Source of the DNA: JBAVVD01 sp049697115
GTDB lineage: Bacteria; Acidobacteriota; Aminicenantia; Aminicenantales; UBA4085
Direction: 5' to 3'
Length of the DNA: 64,000 bases
NCBI GenBank assembly: GCA_049697115.1
Contig: JBAVVD010000009.1
Span: forward strand, 124,001 to 188,000
Below, one piece after another: positions 26,791 through 35,740 of this stretch (positions within the stretch are counted from its first letter, which is position 1; each line of letters opens with the position of its first letter). The notes beneath the pieces are model-generated. The model did not search any database. It saw only the letters and a list, made by a program, of their open reading frames with translations, and had not been told where the DNA came from. The position numbers and the translations under genes are program-made.

Positions 26791-27524
26791 CGAACAAGTT
26801 CCTTGAGACTCCTCAGCGAGAACAGGCTCTCGCTGAGGACCACATCAAATTGGATGGCAAGCACCTTGATCTCTGTTTTTTCACCGGGATCTTTCTCGGG
26901 ATAAAGAGTCCAGAGAAAAGGAAAATATCTGCCGCCTGTCAAGCGGATGTCCGAGTAGATTATCCGTCTGATCTTTTTCCCTTTTTCATCGAAAAAGAGG
27001 CCTTTTAGAGGGAGAAATGTCTTTTTATCCACGTCGAACTCAATCTTTCCCCAGACGACAGCCGCTTCGGGCCTGGGGATGAGCTCCAGATAATAAGTCT
27101 CACTGTCCTCGCGCAAAAGGCTTGCCGTATAGTCCCTCTGCAGGGAGCTTTCTCTCACGAGGTCGTCATTCGTAAAATGGGAACCCATCCAGCTCTGGCT
27201 CATCATCGAAGGAGGCAGCTGGATGGTTCTCTCGATGGACGGCAGATAATTCCAGACTTTGTTGTTGATTTTAAGAGTCGCCATCCCTCTCTCTTTGGCC
27301 GGCGTCAGAATGACGACCAGCGTCTTTTCTTTCCCTTTTTCCCAGAATTTCAACCGCAGCGATCTTTCCCACTCCTTCTTAACGACGCGCATTTCCATCT
27401 CGCCCAGGCTGCTTGAACCCCTCATCGCCTCCTCTGTCCTCCGGATAATTTCCTGGGCGTCCTGCGCCATTAAAAACGCGCTGAAGGAGAGAAATAAAAA
27501 AGGCAATAATTTTTTCATCTTCAT
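26787..27524 (-). CDS. LolA-like outer-membrane lipoprotein-sorting protein
   Basis: 245 residues with a signal peptide (PFLFLSFSAFLMAQ) and the LolA-like fold sequence seen in proteins next to MMPL/RND and FtsX systems: EIIRRTEEAMRGSSSLGEME, RGMATLKINNKVWNYLPSIE, SWMGSHFTNDDLV, and GGRYFPFLWTLYPE. It is not canonical LolA. Such proteins are soluble periplasmic carriers with a hydrophobic cavity. It is the first gene of the operon, followed by the two permeases, ATPase and barrel protein, so it is likely a carrier between inner and outer membranes. Substrate (lipoprotein, lipid, other) is not determined. Confidence 0.9.
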   Translation of the reverse strand: MKMKKLLPFLFLSFSAFLMAQDAQEIIRRTEEAMRGSSSLGEMEMRVVKKEWERSLRLKFWEKGKEKTLVVILTPAKERGMATLKINNKVWNYLPSIERTIQLPPSMMSQSWMGSHFTNDDLVRESSLQRDYTASLLREDSETYYLELIPRPEAAVVWGKIEFDVDKKTFLPLKGLFFDEKGKKIRRIIYSDIRLTGGRYFPFLWTLYPEKDPGEKTEIKVLAIQFDVVLSESLFSLRSLKELVR

Positions 27525-27556
27525 GTCTGTCCTGTGGTTTCGAGTTGCGTTATCTA

Positions 27557-27585
27557 TGAATAATACACGCTGACACGGAAGTCAA
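27557..27585 (-). promoter_or_regulatory. Promoter of the LolA-like/FtsX-ABC operon
   Basis: On the minus strand TTGACT (27585-27580), a 17-bp spacer and TATTCA (27562-27557), about 35 bp before the ATG at 27524. The divergent ECF sigma gene starts about 220 bp away, so an ECF-dependent promoter could also lie here. Confidence 0.4.
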
Positions 27586-27761
27586 ACAGAACCACTTTTT
27601 CACTTTATTCAATTCCCTTAGTTTATTTTAAACAGAGATAAAATCAGCGGCCAGAAAAAATCTCCCTATGGTCTCTTTCCTTGTCTTCATGGGACCATTC
27701 GTTCAGAATAAGGTAAAGAAGAACACCGGTTGAGGCGTAATACAGTATGGAGAACAGCCTG

Positions 27762-28313
27762 ATGACAGAAATCGAACTTGTCAAAAGCTGTCTCGAAGGA
27801 AATGTCGAGTCGTACCGAGGACTCATGAATAAATACAGCGAGAGTGCCATGGCTGTCGCCTTAAATATCCTCCTCAATTATGAAGATGCGGAAGATGCCT
27901 GCCAGGAGGCGTTTCTTAGAGCCTACCAGAACCTCAAGAAGTTCGACCTGAAAAAGAACTTCAAGAACTGGTTCTATGCGATTCTCTTGAACCTCTGTGT
28001 GGATCGCATCAGGAAAAAGAAGCGCTTTCACCATTTTCTCAGCCGGCTTCAAAGGAAGGAAATGGAGAGAACGGTCATCCGGCCAGTTAATCCCGCTGCG
28101 GGGCCGGTCCTGGAGACGAAATTCTTGCGCCACTTGAGTCCCAGAGAAAGAATATCGCTCTATCTTTGGTCCCAGGAAGGCTGCTCAGGCGCAGAAATCG
28201 CCTCCATCCTTGGCTGTTCCTTGAGTACAGCGCATGTCTATCTGTTCAGAGCCCGGACGAAGCTCAGGGTCCTGATGAGGGAGAAAGAAAATGAAAAAAT
28301 GTCAAAGGATTAG
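27762..28313 (+). CDS. ECF-family RNA polymerase sigma factor
   Basis: About 183 residues. Region 2 is visible (SYRGLMNKYSESAMAVALNI, then NYEDAEDACQEAFLRAYQNL and FKNWFYAILLNLCVDRIRKK), and region 4 carries the HTH (LSPRERISLYLWSQEGCSGA, EIASILGCSLSTAHVYLFRA). Region 3 is absent, as in ECF factors. The in-frame ATG at 27762 has a GGAG SD and is preferred to the ATG at 27747. The next gene encodes a zinc-finger anti-sigma factor and overlaps by 23 bases. It probably controls its own operon and perhaps the divergent envelope operon in response to envelope stress; the latter is inference. Confidence 0.93.
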   Translation: MTEIELVKSCLEGNVESYRGLMNKYSESAMAVALNILLNYEDAEDACQEAFLRAYQNLKKFDLKKNFKNWFYAILLNLCVDRIRKKKRFHHFLSRLQRKEMERTVIRPVNPAAGPVLETKFLRHLSPRERISLYLWSQEGCSGAEIASILGCSLSTAHVYLFRARTKLRVLMREKENEKMSKD

Positions 28314-28767
28314 ACTTCTGGGAAAACTTTTCCCGTTCAGGGCCTGGACGTATTTTTTCCTCCGGCGCCATCTCTTGGGCTGCCCGGATTGCCTCAAGAA
28401 CTTCGCCTCCATCGATGACGCCAGATCCGCGACTGTGGCCAAGAACAGGATAGGCAGAGTGAGGGATTTTTGGCCGCAATTTCTGTCCTACCTCCAGAAA
28501 GATCACCGACAAAGAAGCGCCCCGCTCCGGAATCACTGGCGCTGGGCCGTAATGGGAGCCGGACTGCTGGCTTTGATCATCGGAGGGATTATCATTCTGT
28601 CCCACTTCCCTCAAAGAACCGAGGAAGGCCTTGATTCCCTCATCAAACTGCGGATCAGCTATGTCAAATTCTATGAAGAGCCTGCACAGACATATATCTT
28701 TCAATCCCAGGACACAAACACAACATTTGTCTGGGTGGAAAAACAAAATAAAGGAGAATTGCCATGA
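28291..28767 (+). CDS. Membrane zinc-finger anti-sigma factor
   Basis: 158 residues. An HxxxCxxC zinc-finger (H27, C31, C34 in RRHLLGCPDC) marks the cytoplasmic anti-sigma domain, and one membrane helix follows (about residues 83-106, WAVMGAGLLALIIGGIIIL). The roughly 50 residues after the helix would be periplasmic. The N-terminal His usually found ahead of the HCC triad is not obvious, so the finger may be divergent. The gene overlaps the sigma gene by 23 bases and the TonB gene by four (ATGA). It would hold the sigma factor at the membrane until a signal releases it. Confidence 0.82.
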   Translation: MKKCQRIRLLGKLFPFRAWTYFFLRRHLLGCPDCLKNFASIDDARSATVAKNRIGRVRDFWPQFLSYLQKDHRQRSAPLRNHWRWAVMGAGLLALIIGGIIILSHFPQRTEEGLDSLIKLRISYVKFYEEPAQTYIFQSQDTNTTFVWVEKQNKGELP

Positions 28768-29684
28768 AGGTGAAAAAAGGATTAATCGGGCTGATTGTTT
28801 TTGTCTTGTTTTCCTTTCTGTCTCTTTGGGCCTCAGACCGTATTGACCTCAAGCTCCGGGTTTATGAAGGAGCCCGCCAGGGCACTCTGGACCCTCCAAA
28901 ATTCGTCACATCTTCCTATATCCAGCCCACGATTACAGCCAATATGCAGACCGGATTCGAGCTGGAAAAAGAAAAGAGACAGATCCAAAGAGTATTTAAT
29001 CTTCAGGAAGTGGCCCTTCTGACAGAAGCCGATCTCGTCATCGGCGAGGAGAGAGCCGGTCTGCCATCGAATGCGGTGCGTCACTTTTTCCGCCTGAACG
29101 GGAACGCATTCGCCGTCTATGTTTCACTCTTGGAATGGAAAAATCAAGGCCGGTTCCTGGTCCTCTTTAATGAAATGGACGGGGATAAGCCCAAGAATGT
29201 GCTGACCACAGAGATGCTCCTTCTCGGCGGACACAGCGCTATTTTTGGATTCGAGGACAAGAACGGCAAACCTTATTTCTGCTCATTCTACATCACAGGT
29301 CCTCCGGATAAAATTCTCGCCCCGCCACCGCCGCCTCCGCCGGCGCCACCGGCCCCTCCTGAGCTCAAAAAGCAAAGGGAAGAGTTTGAAGAGGGAGCGG
29401 TTAAGGCAAGGAATGTCATCAATCCCCCTCGCCTTCTCAATAAGGTGAATCCTGTCTATCCGGAGGAAGCCATAAAAACAAAACTCAATGGATTTGTTAC
29501 CTTGAATGTGAGGACGGATAAGGAAGGGAACGTCAAGACCGTCATAGTCCTAAAGAGTTCCAACGAGATATTCAATAAACCGGCCATTGATGCGGTCAAG
29601 CAGTGGAAATATGAGCCCTATTTTAAAGACGGAGAACCGAAAGAGGTTGTTTTTACGGTCTGGATAAGATTCAAGCTTCAATAG
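28764..29684 (+). CDS. TonB-family energy transducer with an extra globular domain
   Basis: 306 residues. An N-terminal hydrophobic segment (residues 7-25, LIGLIVFVLFSFLSLWA) is either an anchor or a cleavable signal. Residues about 27-185 form a beta-rich domain I do not recognise. Then comes a proline spacer (about 190-205) and a TonB C-terminal domain: LLNKVNPVYPEEAIKTKLNG, FVTLNVRTDKEGNVKTVIVL, and AIDAVKQWKYEPYFKDGEP. TonB normally passes proton-motive energy to outer-membrane receptors via ExbBD. The globular insert before the proline linker and the absence of exbBD nearby are unusual. It may act in signalling with the ECF pair instead of import. Confidence 0.87.
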   Translation: MKVKKGLIGLIVFVLFSFLSLWASDRIDLKLRVYEGARQGTLDPPKFVTSSYIQPTITANMQTGFELEKEKRQIQRVFNLQEVALLTEADLVIGEERAGLPSNAVRHFFRLNGNAFAVYVSLLEWKNQGRFLVLFNEMDGDKPKNVLTTEMLLLGGHSAIFGFEDKNGKPYFCSFYITGPPDKILAPPPPPPPAPPAPPELKKQREEFEEGAVKARNVINPPRLLNKVNPVYPEEAIKTKLNGFVTLNVRTDKEGNVKTVIVLKSSNEIFNKPAIDAVKQWKYEPYFKDGEPKEVVFTVWIRFKLQ

Positions 29685-29692
29685 CTTGAATC
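29668..29692 (+). terminator. Stem-loop at the end of the sigma/anti-sigma/TonB operon
   Basis: GATTCAAGCT (29668-29677) and AGCTTGAATC (29683-29692) form a perfect 10-bp stem with a five-base loop, overlapping the TonB stop codon. A moderately T-rich stretch follows (CACTTATGGTTTTATT). Confidence 0.6.
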
Positions 29693-29778
29693 ACTTATGG
29701 TTTTATTCCGTATTTTCCGTCGACGGGCTCAAAGAAGGCCGGCATGGAGAGAGGACCGACTGCACGAACCGGTTTTTC

Positions 29779-31635
29779 TCAGTCCAATTCCCTGAGTTTT
29801 CTCTCAAACTGAGACTTCTGGGCTTCACAGTCCTGAAGCAGCGGCTCAAGCTGCCCGGAGAGAGAATTGATTTTCTCTTTGCAGAAATGGATGGATTTGG
29901 AGAGCTCGACAATTCGGGCGCTTTCCCCGGCCTGTGAAGCCTGGACGATCTCCTGATTCATTCGGCTGAGCTCTTTCTCGGCTTCTTCGATCGCTTTTTC
30001 CATGCTGGAAATTTTTTCCTCAAGCGGTCTGAGCACCCTGGATCGCTCGGCGATGATTTCGGAGCGGAGCCGGCGCAGCTCCTTCCTGCCGGATTCTCCT
30101 GCGGCTCCGCCAGGGTCTCTGTCCTTGTCTTTCTCACGGAGCTTTTTCTCTTCGCCCTTCCAGCCGACCTTTTCCAGGAAGCGCGGGTAACCGCCTTCAT
30201 AGACCGTCAATCCGTCGTCCTGAAAGACAATCAATCGCTCCGCCAGGGCGTCCAGGAACATCTCATTATGGGTGACCATAACCACGGCCCCTTCGAAATT
30301 ATCCAGGGCGGCCAGCAGCGCATCGCTGGACTCCATATCCAGATGGTTGGTCGGCTCATCGAGAAGGAGAAGATTCAACGGCGCCGCCATCAGTTTTCCG
30401 AGCAGCACACGGCTCTTCTCTCCGCCGGAAAGAACACGGATTTTTTTAAGAGCCGCTTTCCCCTCAAACATCACTAAACCGCATATATTCCATGTCCGCA
30501 AAGTCTCCCTGTCGGGAGAGGCCGACGCGATTTCCTCCAGGACTGTATTGGAATCACCCAGGCCGTGGACATGAGTCTGTTCAAAATATCCTGAGGAGAC
30601 CGCCAGGGGAGTTGATATCTCTCCTTTCTCCGGACTCAGGACACCCGCCAGAAGCTTGAGCAGAGTGGTCTTCCCTTTTCCGTTTTTCCCGATGACAAAG
30701 ACCCGATCATGGGCACCAATGCTGATGTTGAAATCTCTGATCAATGGCTTGTCCGGCACATACCCAAACGAGATGTCATTGACGGTCATCGCATACTTGC
30801 CGTGAAAGGGCTTATGGGAAAAGTCAAAATCCAGGGATTTGATTTTTTCGAGCTTTTCCCGTTTGATCATCTTGGCCAGCGTTTTCTTCCGCGACTGGAC
30901 AAGACCGACGAGCTGGGCCTTGGCGCGGAATTTGCTAATGAAATCCTCGATTTCCTTCCTTTTCCGCTCATCGTTGATCCGCGTCTTCTCATAGGTTTCT
31001 TCCTGGAGCGCGATCTGAGCATACAGCTTTCCCGTGTCTCCGGCAATCTTGCGCACTTTCCGTCTGTGAATGGCCAGGGTGTGGGTGACCACCCTGTCCA
31101 TAAAGCCGCGGTCATGGGTGATGAGCATCAGCTCGCCCGGCCAGCTCAGCAGAAACCGCGTCAGCCACCGGATCGAGGTGATATCGAGGTAATTGTTCGG
31201 CTCGTCCAGGAGGAGCATGCTGTAGTCGGAAAGAAGGACCTTGGTTAAATTCAGCCGAACCTGGAAGCCGCCGGCCAGTTCCAAAGGCGGACGCTCCAGA
31301 TCCTCTTTTCCAAATCCGAGTCCGGCTAAAATTTTCTCCACCCGCCAGGTCTGGTCTTTGGCCTCTGGAGAAAGCCCTTTTGACGCCTCTTTCAAAACCG
31401 TGTCTTCCGTAAAATTGATCTCCTGTTCGACATAACCGATGCGGTAGTTCTTGGGGATGACGATGGAGCCGGCGTCGGGCTCCTCACAGCCGGCAATCAG
31501 GCGGAACAGAGTCGTTTTCCCGTGGCCATTTCTTCCGACCACACCGACACGTTCCTTTCGGTTGATCTTGAAGCTGATGTTGTCAAACAGGACCTGCTCC
31601 CCATATCTTTTGGAAAGGTTTTCAACAGCAATCAT
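29779..31635 (-). CDS. ABC-F family ATPase
   Basis: 618 residues with two ABC domains and no membrane segments: Walker A GRNGHGKTT (about residue 35) and GKNGKGKTT (about 320), signatures ELAGGFQVRLNLTKVLL and VLSGGEKSRVLLGKLM, and Walker B LLLDEPNNYLD and LLLDEPTNHLD. A charged linker lies between the domains and a C-terminal coiled coil (about 530-618, RSEIIAERSRVLRPLEEKIS) completes the Uup/YfmR-like layout. ABC-F proteins act on ribosomes, resolving stalls or protecting from antibiotics, and some bind DNA. It is a single-gene unit. Confidence 0.94.
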   Translation of the reverse strand: MIAVENLSKRYGEQVLFDNISFKINRKERVGVVGRNGHGKTTLFRLIAGCEEPDAGSIVIPKNYRIGYVEQEINFTEDTVLKEASKGLSPEAKDQTWRVEKILAGLGFGKEDLERPPLELAGGFQVRLNLTKVLLSDYSMLLLDEPNNYLDITSIRWLTRFLLSWPGELMLITHDRGFMDRVVTHTLAIHRRKVRKIAGDTGKLYAQIALQEETYEKTRINDERKRKEIEDFISKFRAKAQLVGLVQSRKKTLAKMIKREKLEKIKSLDFDFSHKPFHGKYAMTVNDISFGYVPDKPLIRDFNISIGAHDRVFVIGKNGKGKTTLLKLLAGVLSPEKGEISTPLAVSSGYFEQTHVHGLGDSNTVLEEIASASPDRETLRTWNICGLVMFEGKAALKKIRVLSGGEKSRVLLGKLMAAPLNLLLLDEPTNHLDMESSDALLAALDNFEGAVVMVTHNEMFLDALAERLIVFQDDGLTVYEGGYPRFLEKVGWKGEEKKLREKDKDRDPGGAAGESGRKELRRLRSEIIAERSRVLRPLEEKISSMEKAIEEAEKELSRMNQEIVQASQAGESARIVELSKSIHFCKEKINSLSGQLEPLLQDCEAQKSQFERKLRELD

Positions 31636-31724
31636 ATCCTGTATCCTTCATGGTCGATCATTATTATTCCGCTCAGAATTTCACTCAATTCAATTGAAAA
31701 TCAGAATAAATCAGTCCAAAAAGT

Positions 31725-34433
31725 CTATGCGGCGGTCAGGATCTTTTTGTTCTTGTTAACGGCCTTGAGAAGCTCCATGGCCCAGAAGGGCAATGAGGAT
31801 ATCACGGTCAGCACCGCCAAATCCAGAATGCTCAACGCTTCCACTTTAAAGATTCTCTGAGTGAATGGAATGAAGATGATCGCCAGCTGCAGGAAAAAAG
31901 AAGCGGTTGCGGCATAAACGAGTCTGACGTTGGATAACAACCCAATCTTAAACAGAGACTCGGACTGGCTCCGGCAATTCAGAGAATGGAAAAGCTGGCT
32001 GCAGGTCAAAGCGATCAGTGCGGCCGTTCTGGCACGGGCAATTCCTTCATTCTCGACAAACAGGACAAAGCAGAAAGCCAGAAGGCTGCAGAAGGCAATG
32101 AAAGCTCCCTGGGCCAGGATCAATTTCGCCCGGGCGCGGGTGATAATGGGTTCTTTGGGCGGACGGGGCGGCCTTTTCATGATATCAGGATCGACGGGAT
32201 CCATTCCCAGAGCCAGAGCCGGCAAGCCATCCGTAACAAGATTGACCCAGAGAATCTGAATCGGAAGCAGCGGGACAGGCAATCCCAGCAGAGAGGCCAC
32301 GAACATGACCAGAATCTCGCCCGTATTGCAGGAAAGCAGATAATGGATGAATTTCTTGATGTTGTCATAGATGCCTCTTCCCTCTTCGACGGCGGCGACG
32401 ATGGAAGCAAAATTGTCGTCCGTGATGACCATTTCCGAGACTTCCTTGGTCACATCCGTTCCGGTAATCCCCATGGCCACACCGATGTCCGCCTCTTTAA
32501 CGGCCGGCGCATCGTTCACGCCGTCTCCGGTCATGGCTACAACGTCACTCTGTTGGCGCCAGGCGCGGACCGCGCGCAGCTTATGCTCGGGAGAGACGCG
32601 GGCATAGACAGAAATTCTCCGGACATTCCGTTGGAATTCCTCCTCGCTCAGACCGTCCAGTTCCTCGCCGGTCAAAGCCAGAGCGCCTTCTTTAAAAAAT
32701 CCCAGCTCTCTGGCAATCGCTATGGCCGTATTTTTGTGGTCGCCGGTGATCATGACGGTGTCAATTCCGGAATTCCGGCATTTTTCAACAGCGTCCTTGA
32801 CTTCTTCCCTGGGCGGATCAATCATGGCCATCATTCCCAGAAAAGTCAGGTCCTTCTCGATGTTCCTGGCATCGTATAAGTCCGGCTCTTTTTCAAAAAC
32901 CCGGTATGCCAGAGCCAGAACCCTCAGGGCCTGGTTGGAGAGTTCATTGTTGACTTTTAAGATTTTCTCTCGGTCGCTTTTATCCAGAGCCCTCCGCCGG
33001 CCGTGCTCTTCCACAGCCGCACAATCCTCAAGAAGAACATCAGGTGCACCTTTGACATAGGCGAAATATCTTCCGCTACTGATTTCCCTGCGGACAACGG
33101 TCATCTTCTTCCGCTCGGAATCGAATGGAATCTCCTCGATGAAAGAAAACCGGGATTCCAGAGTCTCTTTCCACAGACCGGTTTTGGCCGCGCAGGTCAA
33201 AATGGCCCCTTCAGTCGGGTCGCCGATGATTTTGTACTTATCGCCCTCCAGTTTGAGCTCCGCGCTGTTGCACAAGATTCCACAGGTCAGACAGTGCATT
33301 AAATCCGGAAAATCCTGTGTCTTCACAGGATTATCCTGAAAAACGATCTCCCCTTTCGGATCATAGCCGGTCCCTGTCACATGAAACAGGCCGCTGTGGG
33401 TGTAAACGACCCGCACGGTCATCTCGTTTTTGGTCAGAGTGCCGGTTTTATCCGAGCAAATGACCGTGGCACAGCCAAGGGCTTCCACGGCAGGAAGTTT
33501 CCGGATGAGGACATGGCGCTTGACCATCCTCTGGACGCCCAGAGCCAAGGCAATCGTAACCACAGCAGGAAGGCCTTCAGGAATAGCGGCCACAGCCAGA
33601 CTGACGGATGTCAGAAACATATCGATCAGCTTTCCGCCGCGAAGGATTTCCAGCAGGAAAACAATGCCGACAATCCCGAAGCAGAGATAGATAATCCACC
33701 GGCCGAAGTGCTCGAGCCTTCTCTGGAGCGGCGTAGTTTCCCGCTCAATGGACTGGATCATGCCGGCGATTCTGCCCAGCTCGGTTTCCATTCCGGTCTC
33801 GACAATGACGCCCCTGGCTTTACCTGAAACAACAGCCGTCCCCAAGTAGAGAATGTTGGCCCTCTCCGCCAGAGGAACTTCTCTCTCTTCCAGGACAAGA
33901 GTCGTTTTCATGACAGGTGTAGATTCACCGGTCAGGCTGGCTTCCAGGACGGCGAAATTGGGCGTATGCCAGACAACTCTGGCGTCGGCCGGGATATGGT
34001 CGCCAGCTTCGAGCTCAATCAAATCTCCAGGAACGAGCCCACTGGAAGGTATGACCTGCCGCTGGTTTTCCCGAATCACTCTGGAGCTGGGAGCGGACAG
34101 TTTCCTCAAGGCCAGGAGGGACTTCTCGGCCCTGTGTTCCTGGATAAATCCAAGGATCGCATTCAATATGACGATGGCAATGATCGCCAGCGCATCCACC
34201 CATTCCCTGAGAAAGCCAGAGACCATGGCCGCGCCGATGAGAACCCAGATGATGAAGTTTCCGAACTGCTCCAGAAATATGCTCAAGGGGCTGCGGCCCT
34301 TTTTTTCCAAAAGCTGATTCGGCCCATATTTGGCCAGTCTGGCCTGGACCTCCTGTGATGAAAGTCCACTGGAAAGGTCTGTTGCCAGCTGTCGAGCGAC
34401 TTCTTGGATGTCCAGATGCCACCAGTTTTTCAT
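31725..34433 (-). CDS. P2-type cation-transporting ATPase (Ca2+-ATPase-like)
   Basis: 902 residues with the full P-type layout: N-terminal cation ATPase segment (GLSSQEVQARLAKYGPNQL), actuator TGES (168-171), M4 motif AAIPEGLPAVV (PEGL 285-288), phosphorylation loop with D328 in CSDKTGTLTK, KGAPD nucleotide-binding motif, TGDGVND hinge, and M6 with NLVTDGLPALALG. These features match P2A/P2B calcium pumps such as bacterial SERCA-like enzymes; K/Na subtypes are less likely but cannot be excluded. It sits in the inner membrane and exports cations. No adjacent regulator or partner gene is seen. Confidence 0.95.
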   Translation of the reverse strand: MKNWWHLDIQEVARQLATDLSSGLSSQEVQARLAKYGPNQLLEKKGRSPLSIFLEQFGNFIIWVLIGAAMVSGFLREWVDALAIIAIVILNAILGFIQEHRAEKSLLALRKLSAPSSRVIRENQRQVIPSSGLVPGDLIELEAGDHIPADARVVWHTPNFAVLEASLTGESTPVMKTTLVLEEREVPLAERANILYLGTAVVSGKARGVIVETGMETELGRIAGMIQSIERETTPLQRRLEHFGRWIIYLCFGIVGIVFLLEILRGGKLIDMFLTSVSLAVAAIPEGLPAVVTIALALGVQRMVKRHVLIRKLPAVEALGCATVICSDKTGTLTKNEMTVRVVYTHSGLFHVTGTGYDPKGEIVFQDNPVKTQDFPDLMHCLTCGILCNSAELKLEGDKYKIIGDPTEGAILTCAAKTGLWKETLESRFSFIEEIPFDSERKKMTVVRREISSGRYFAYVKGAPDVLLEDCAAVEEHGRRRALDKSDREKILKVNNELSNQALRVLALAYRVFEKEPDLYDARNIEKDLTFLGMMAMIDPPREEVKDAVEKCRNSGIDTVMITGDHKNTAIAIARELGFFKEGALALTGEELDGLSEEEFQRNVRRISVYARVSPEHKLRAVRAWRQQSDVVAMTGDGVNDAPAVKEADIGVAMGITGTDVTKEVSEMVITDDNFASIVAAVEEGRGIYDNIKKFIHYLLSCNTGEILVMFVASLLGLPVPLLPIQILWVNLVTDGLPALALGMDPVDPDIMKRPPRPPKEPIITRARAKLILAQGAFIAFCSLLAFCFVLFVENEGIARARTAALIALTCSQLFHSLNCRSQSESLFKIGLLSNVRLVYAATASFFLQLAIIFIPFTQRIFKVEALSILDLAVLTVISSLPFWAMELLKAVNKNKKILTAA

Positions 34434-34572
34434 GTGTGAGTCTCTTTCCGTTTTTTAAAAGAGATTTTTAAGTTTTCTATTATACAATGCCCCCCTGGAA
34501 AGATAAACTGCCTGCCTGACGAAAGAGGCTTTTATCTTTTCCCGGTTATGGCTATAATGGAGGCTGCCTTAA

Positions 34573-34647
34573 CGGGGAGTAGCGCAGCCTGGTTAGCGCA
34601 CAGCGTTCGGGACGCTGGGGTCAGGGGTTCGAATCCCCTCTCCCCGA
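34573..34647 (+). tRNA. tRNA-Pro (anticodon CGG)
   Basis: A cloverleaf folds with acceptor CGGGGAG/CTCCCCG, D stem GCGC/GCGC, anticodon stem CAGCG/CGCTG with loop TTCGGGA (anticodon CGG), T stem AGGGG/CCCCT with loop TTCGAAT and discriminator A. No CCA is encoded (TTA follows), unlike the other proline tRNA here. A TATAAT box lies at 34553-34558. Confidence 0.95.
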
Positions 34648-34658
34648 TTATTCTTTTT

Positions 34659-35732
34659 TCACTCTATTTCGATCAATTCATAATCCAGTGAGCCGAGGCC
34701 TATATGCGCGGCGTGCCTGAGCTGAACCGACCAGTCGATGTCATATCCGGACCGGAGCACATCTCTGCCGCTCCGCGCCATGACCATGTCCACCGAGGCT
34801 TTGTCCAGAGCGACCGTATCCGGAGAGGATAGAATCCCGATGTCTTCGACGATCGTCGGCTGATCCCTGGCTAGGCAGTCGCAGTCCTTGGTCATCTTCA
34901 TTAAAAAATTCAGAAACCCGATTTTCCCTTGGAAATGGCGCCAGACGCTGTAGGCGTATTCGGCCATTTTTTCCTGAATCCGGCGCGCATCGGCGTCCCA
35001 GCGCATTTTGACCGCCCCCTGTTTGCAGACGACCAGACACTCCCCGCATCCGATGCAGCGTTCCTCCTGAATAAAAGCGCTGCCGTCTTTCTGAAGAATG
35101 GCTTGGCTCGGACAGTAATCCAGACAGATTCCGCAATTCGTGCACGCCTTTGTTTTCACTTTCGGATGGACATCCGAGTGCTGTTCGAGCTTCCCCGCCC
35201 GTGAGGCGCAGCCCATCCCCAGATTCTTGATCGAGGCGCCGAAGCCGGTGACGATGTGTCCGGTAAAATGGCTCAGACAGACCAGATAATCCGAATGGAT
35301 GATCGCGGCCGCCACTTTAGCGGACTTGATCCGGCTTAAATTCACTTCCAGCTCTTCACTGTCCTGGCCGAGCAGGCCGTCGGCAATAATGACAGGAATA
35401 CCGACTTTTTCCGGGGCAAAGCCGTGGTTCCAGGCAAGCTGAATATGCTGGATGGCATTGGTTCTTTGTCCCGAATAGAGTGTGTTAGTATCTGTTAAAA
35501 AGACGCGCGGTGTCTGGTTCTGGACTTGAGAGATGATCCGGCTCAGCCAGGGCGGGCGGATGAATCCTGTGTTTCCCTTTTCGCCGAAATGGATTTTCAG
35601 GGCGACAAAAGATTCTTTGGTCAGATTCCCGGTCAGGCCGAGCTTGAGGAACGCTTGTTCGGCTTTATGGGCCAGCTTCAGGTCTCCCTCATCCCGCTGC
35701 GCCCGGATGAAATAGACGCGGCTCTTTATCAT
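34659..35732 (-). CDS. DUF362-family iron-sulfur protein
   Basis: 357 residues of the DUF362 type (KSRVYFIRAQRDEGDL, FVALKIHFGEKGNTGFIRPP, LVCLSHFTGHIVTGFGASIK) with an inserted pair of 4Fe-4S ferredoxin motifs (CTNCGICLDYCPSQAI and CIGCGECLVVCKQGAV). No signal peptide is present. DUF362 proteins are common in anaerobes, with unknown substrates; electron transfer is likely. It starts eight bases after the aminotransferase gene stop, so the two form an operon. A tRNA gene lies on the opposite strand just beyond the 3' end. Confidence 0.93.
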   Translation of the reverse strand: MIKSRVYFIRAQRDEGDLKLAHKAEQAFLKLGLTGNLTKESFVALKIHFGEKGNTGFIRPPWLSRIISQVQNQTPRVFLTDTNTLYSGQRTNAIQHIQLAWNHGFAPEKVGIPVIIADGLLGQDSEELEVNLSRIKSAKVAAAIIHSDYLVCLSHFTGHIVTGFGASIKNLGMGCASRAGKLEQHSDVHPKVKTKACTNCGICLDYCPSQAILQKDGSAFIQEERCIGCGECLVVCKQGAVKMRWDADARRIQEKMAEYAYSVWRHFQGKIGFLNFLMKMTKDCDCLARDQPTIVEDIGILSSPDTVALDKASVDMVMARSGRDVLRSGYDIDWSVQLRHAAHIGLGSLDYELIEIE

Positions 35733-35740
35733 TGGAAGAT

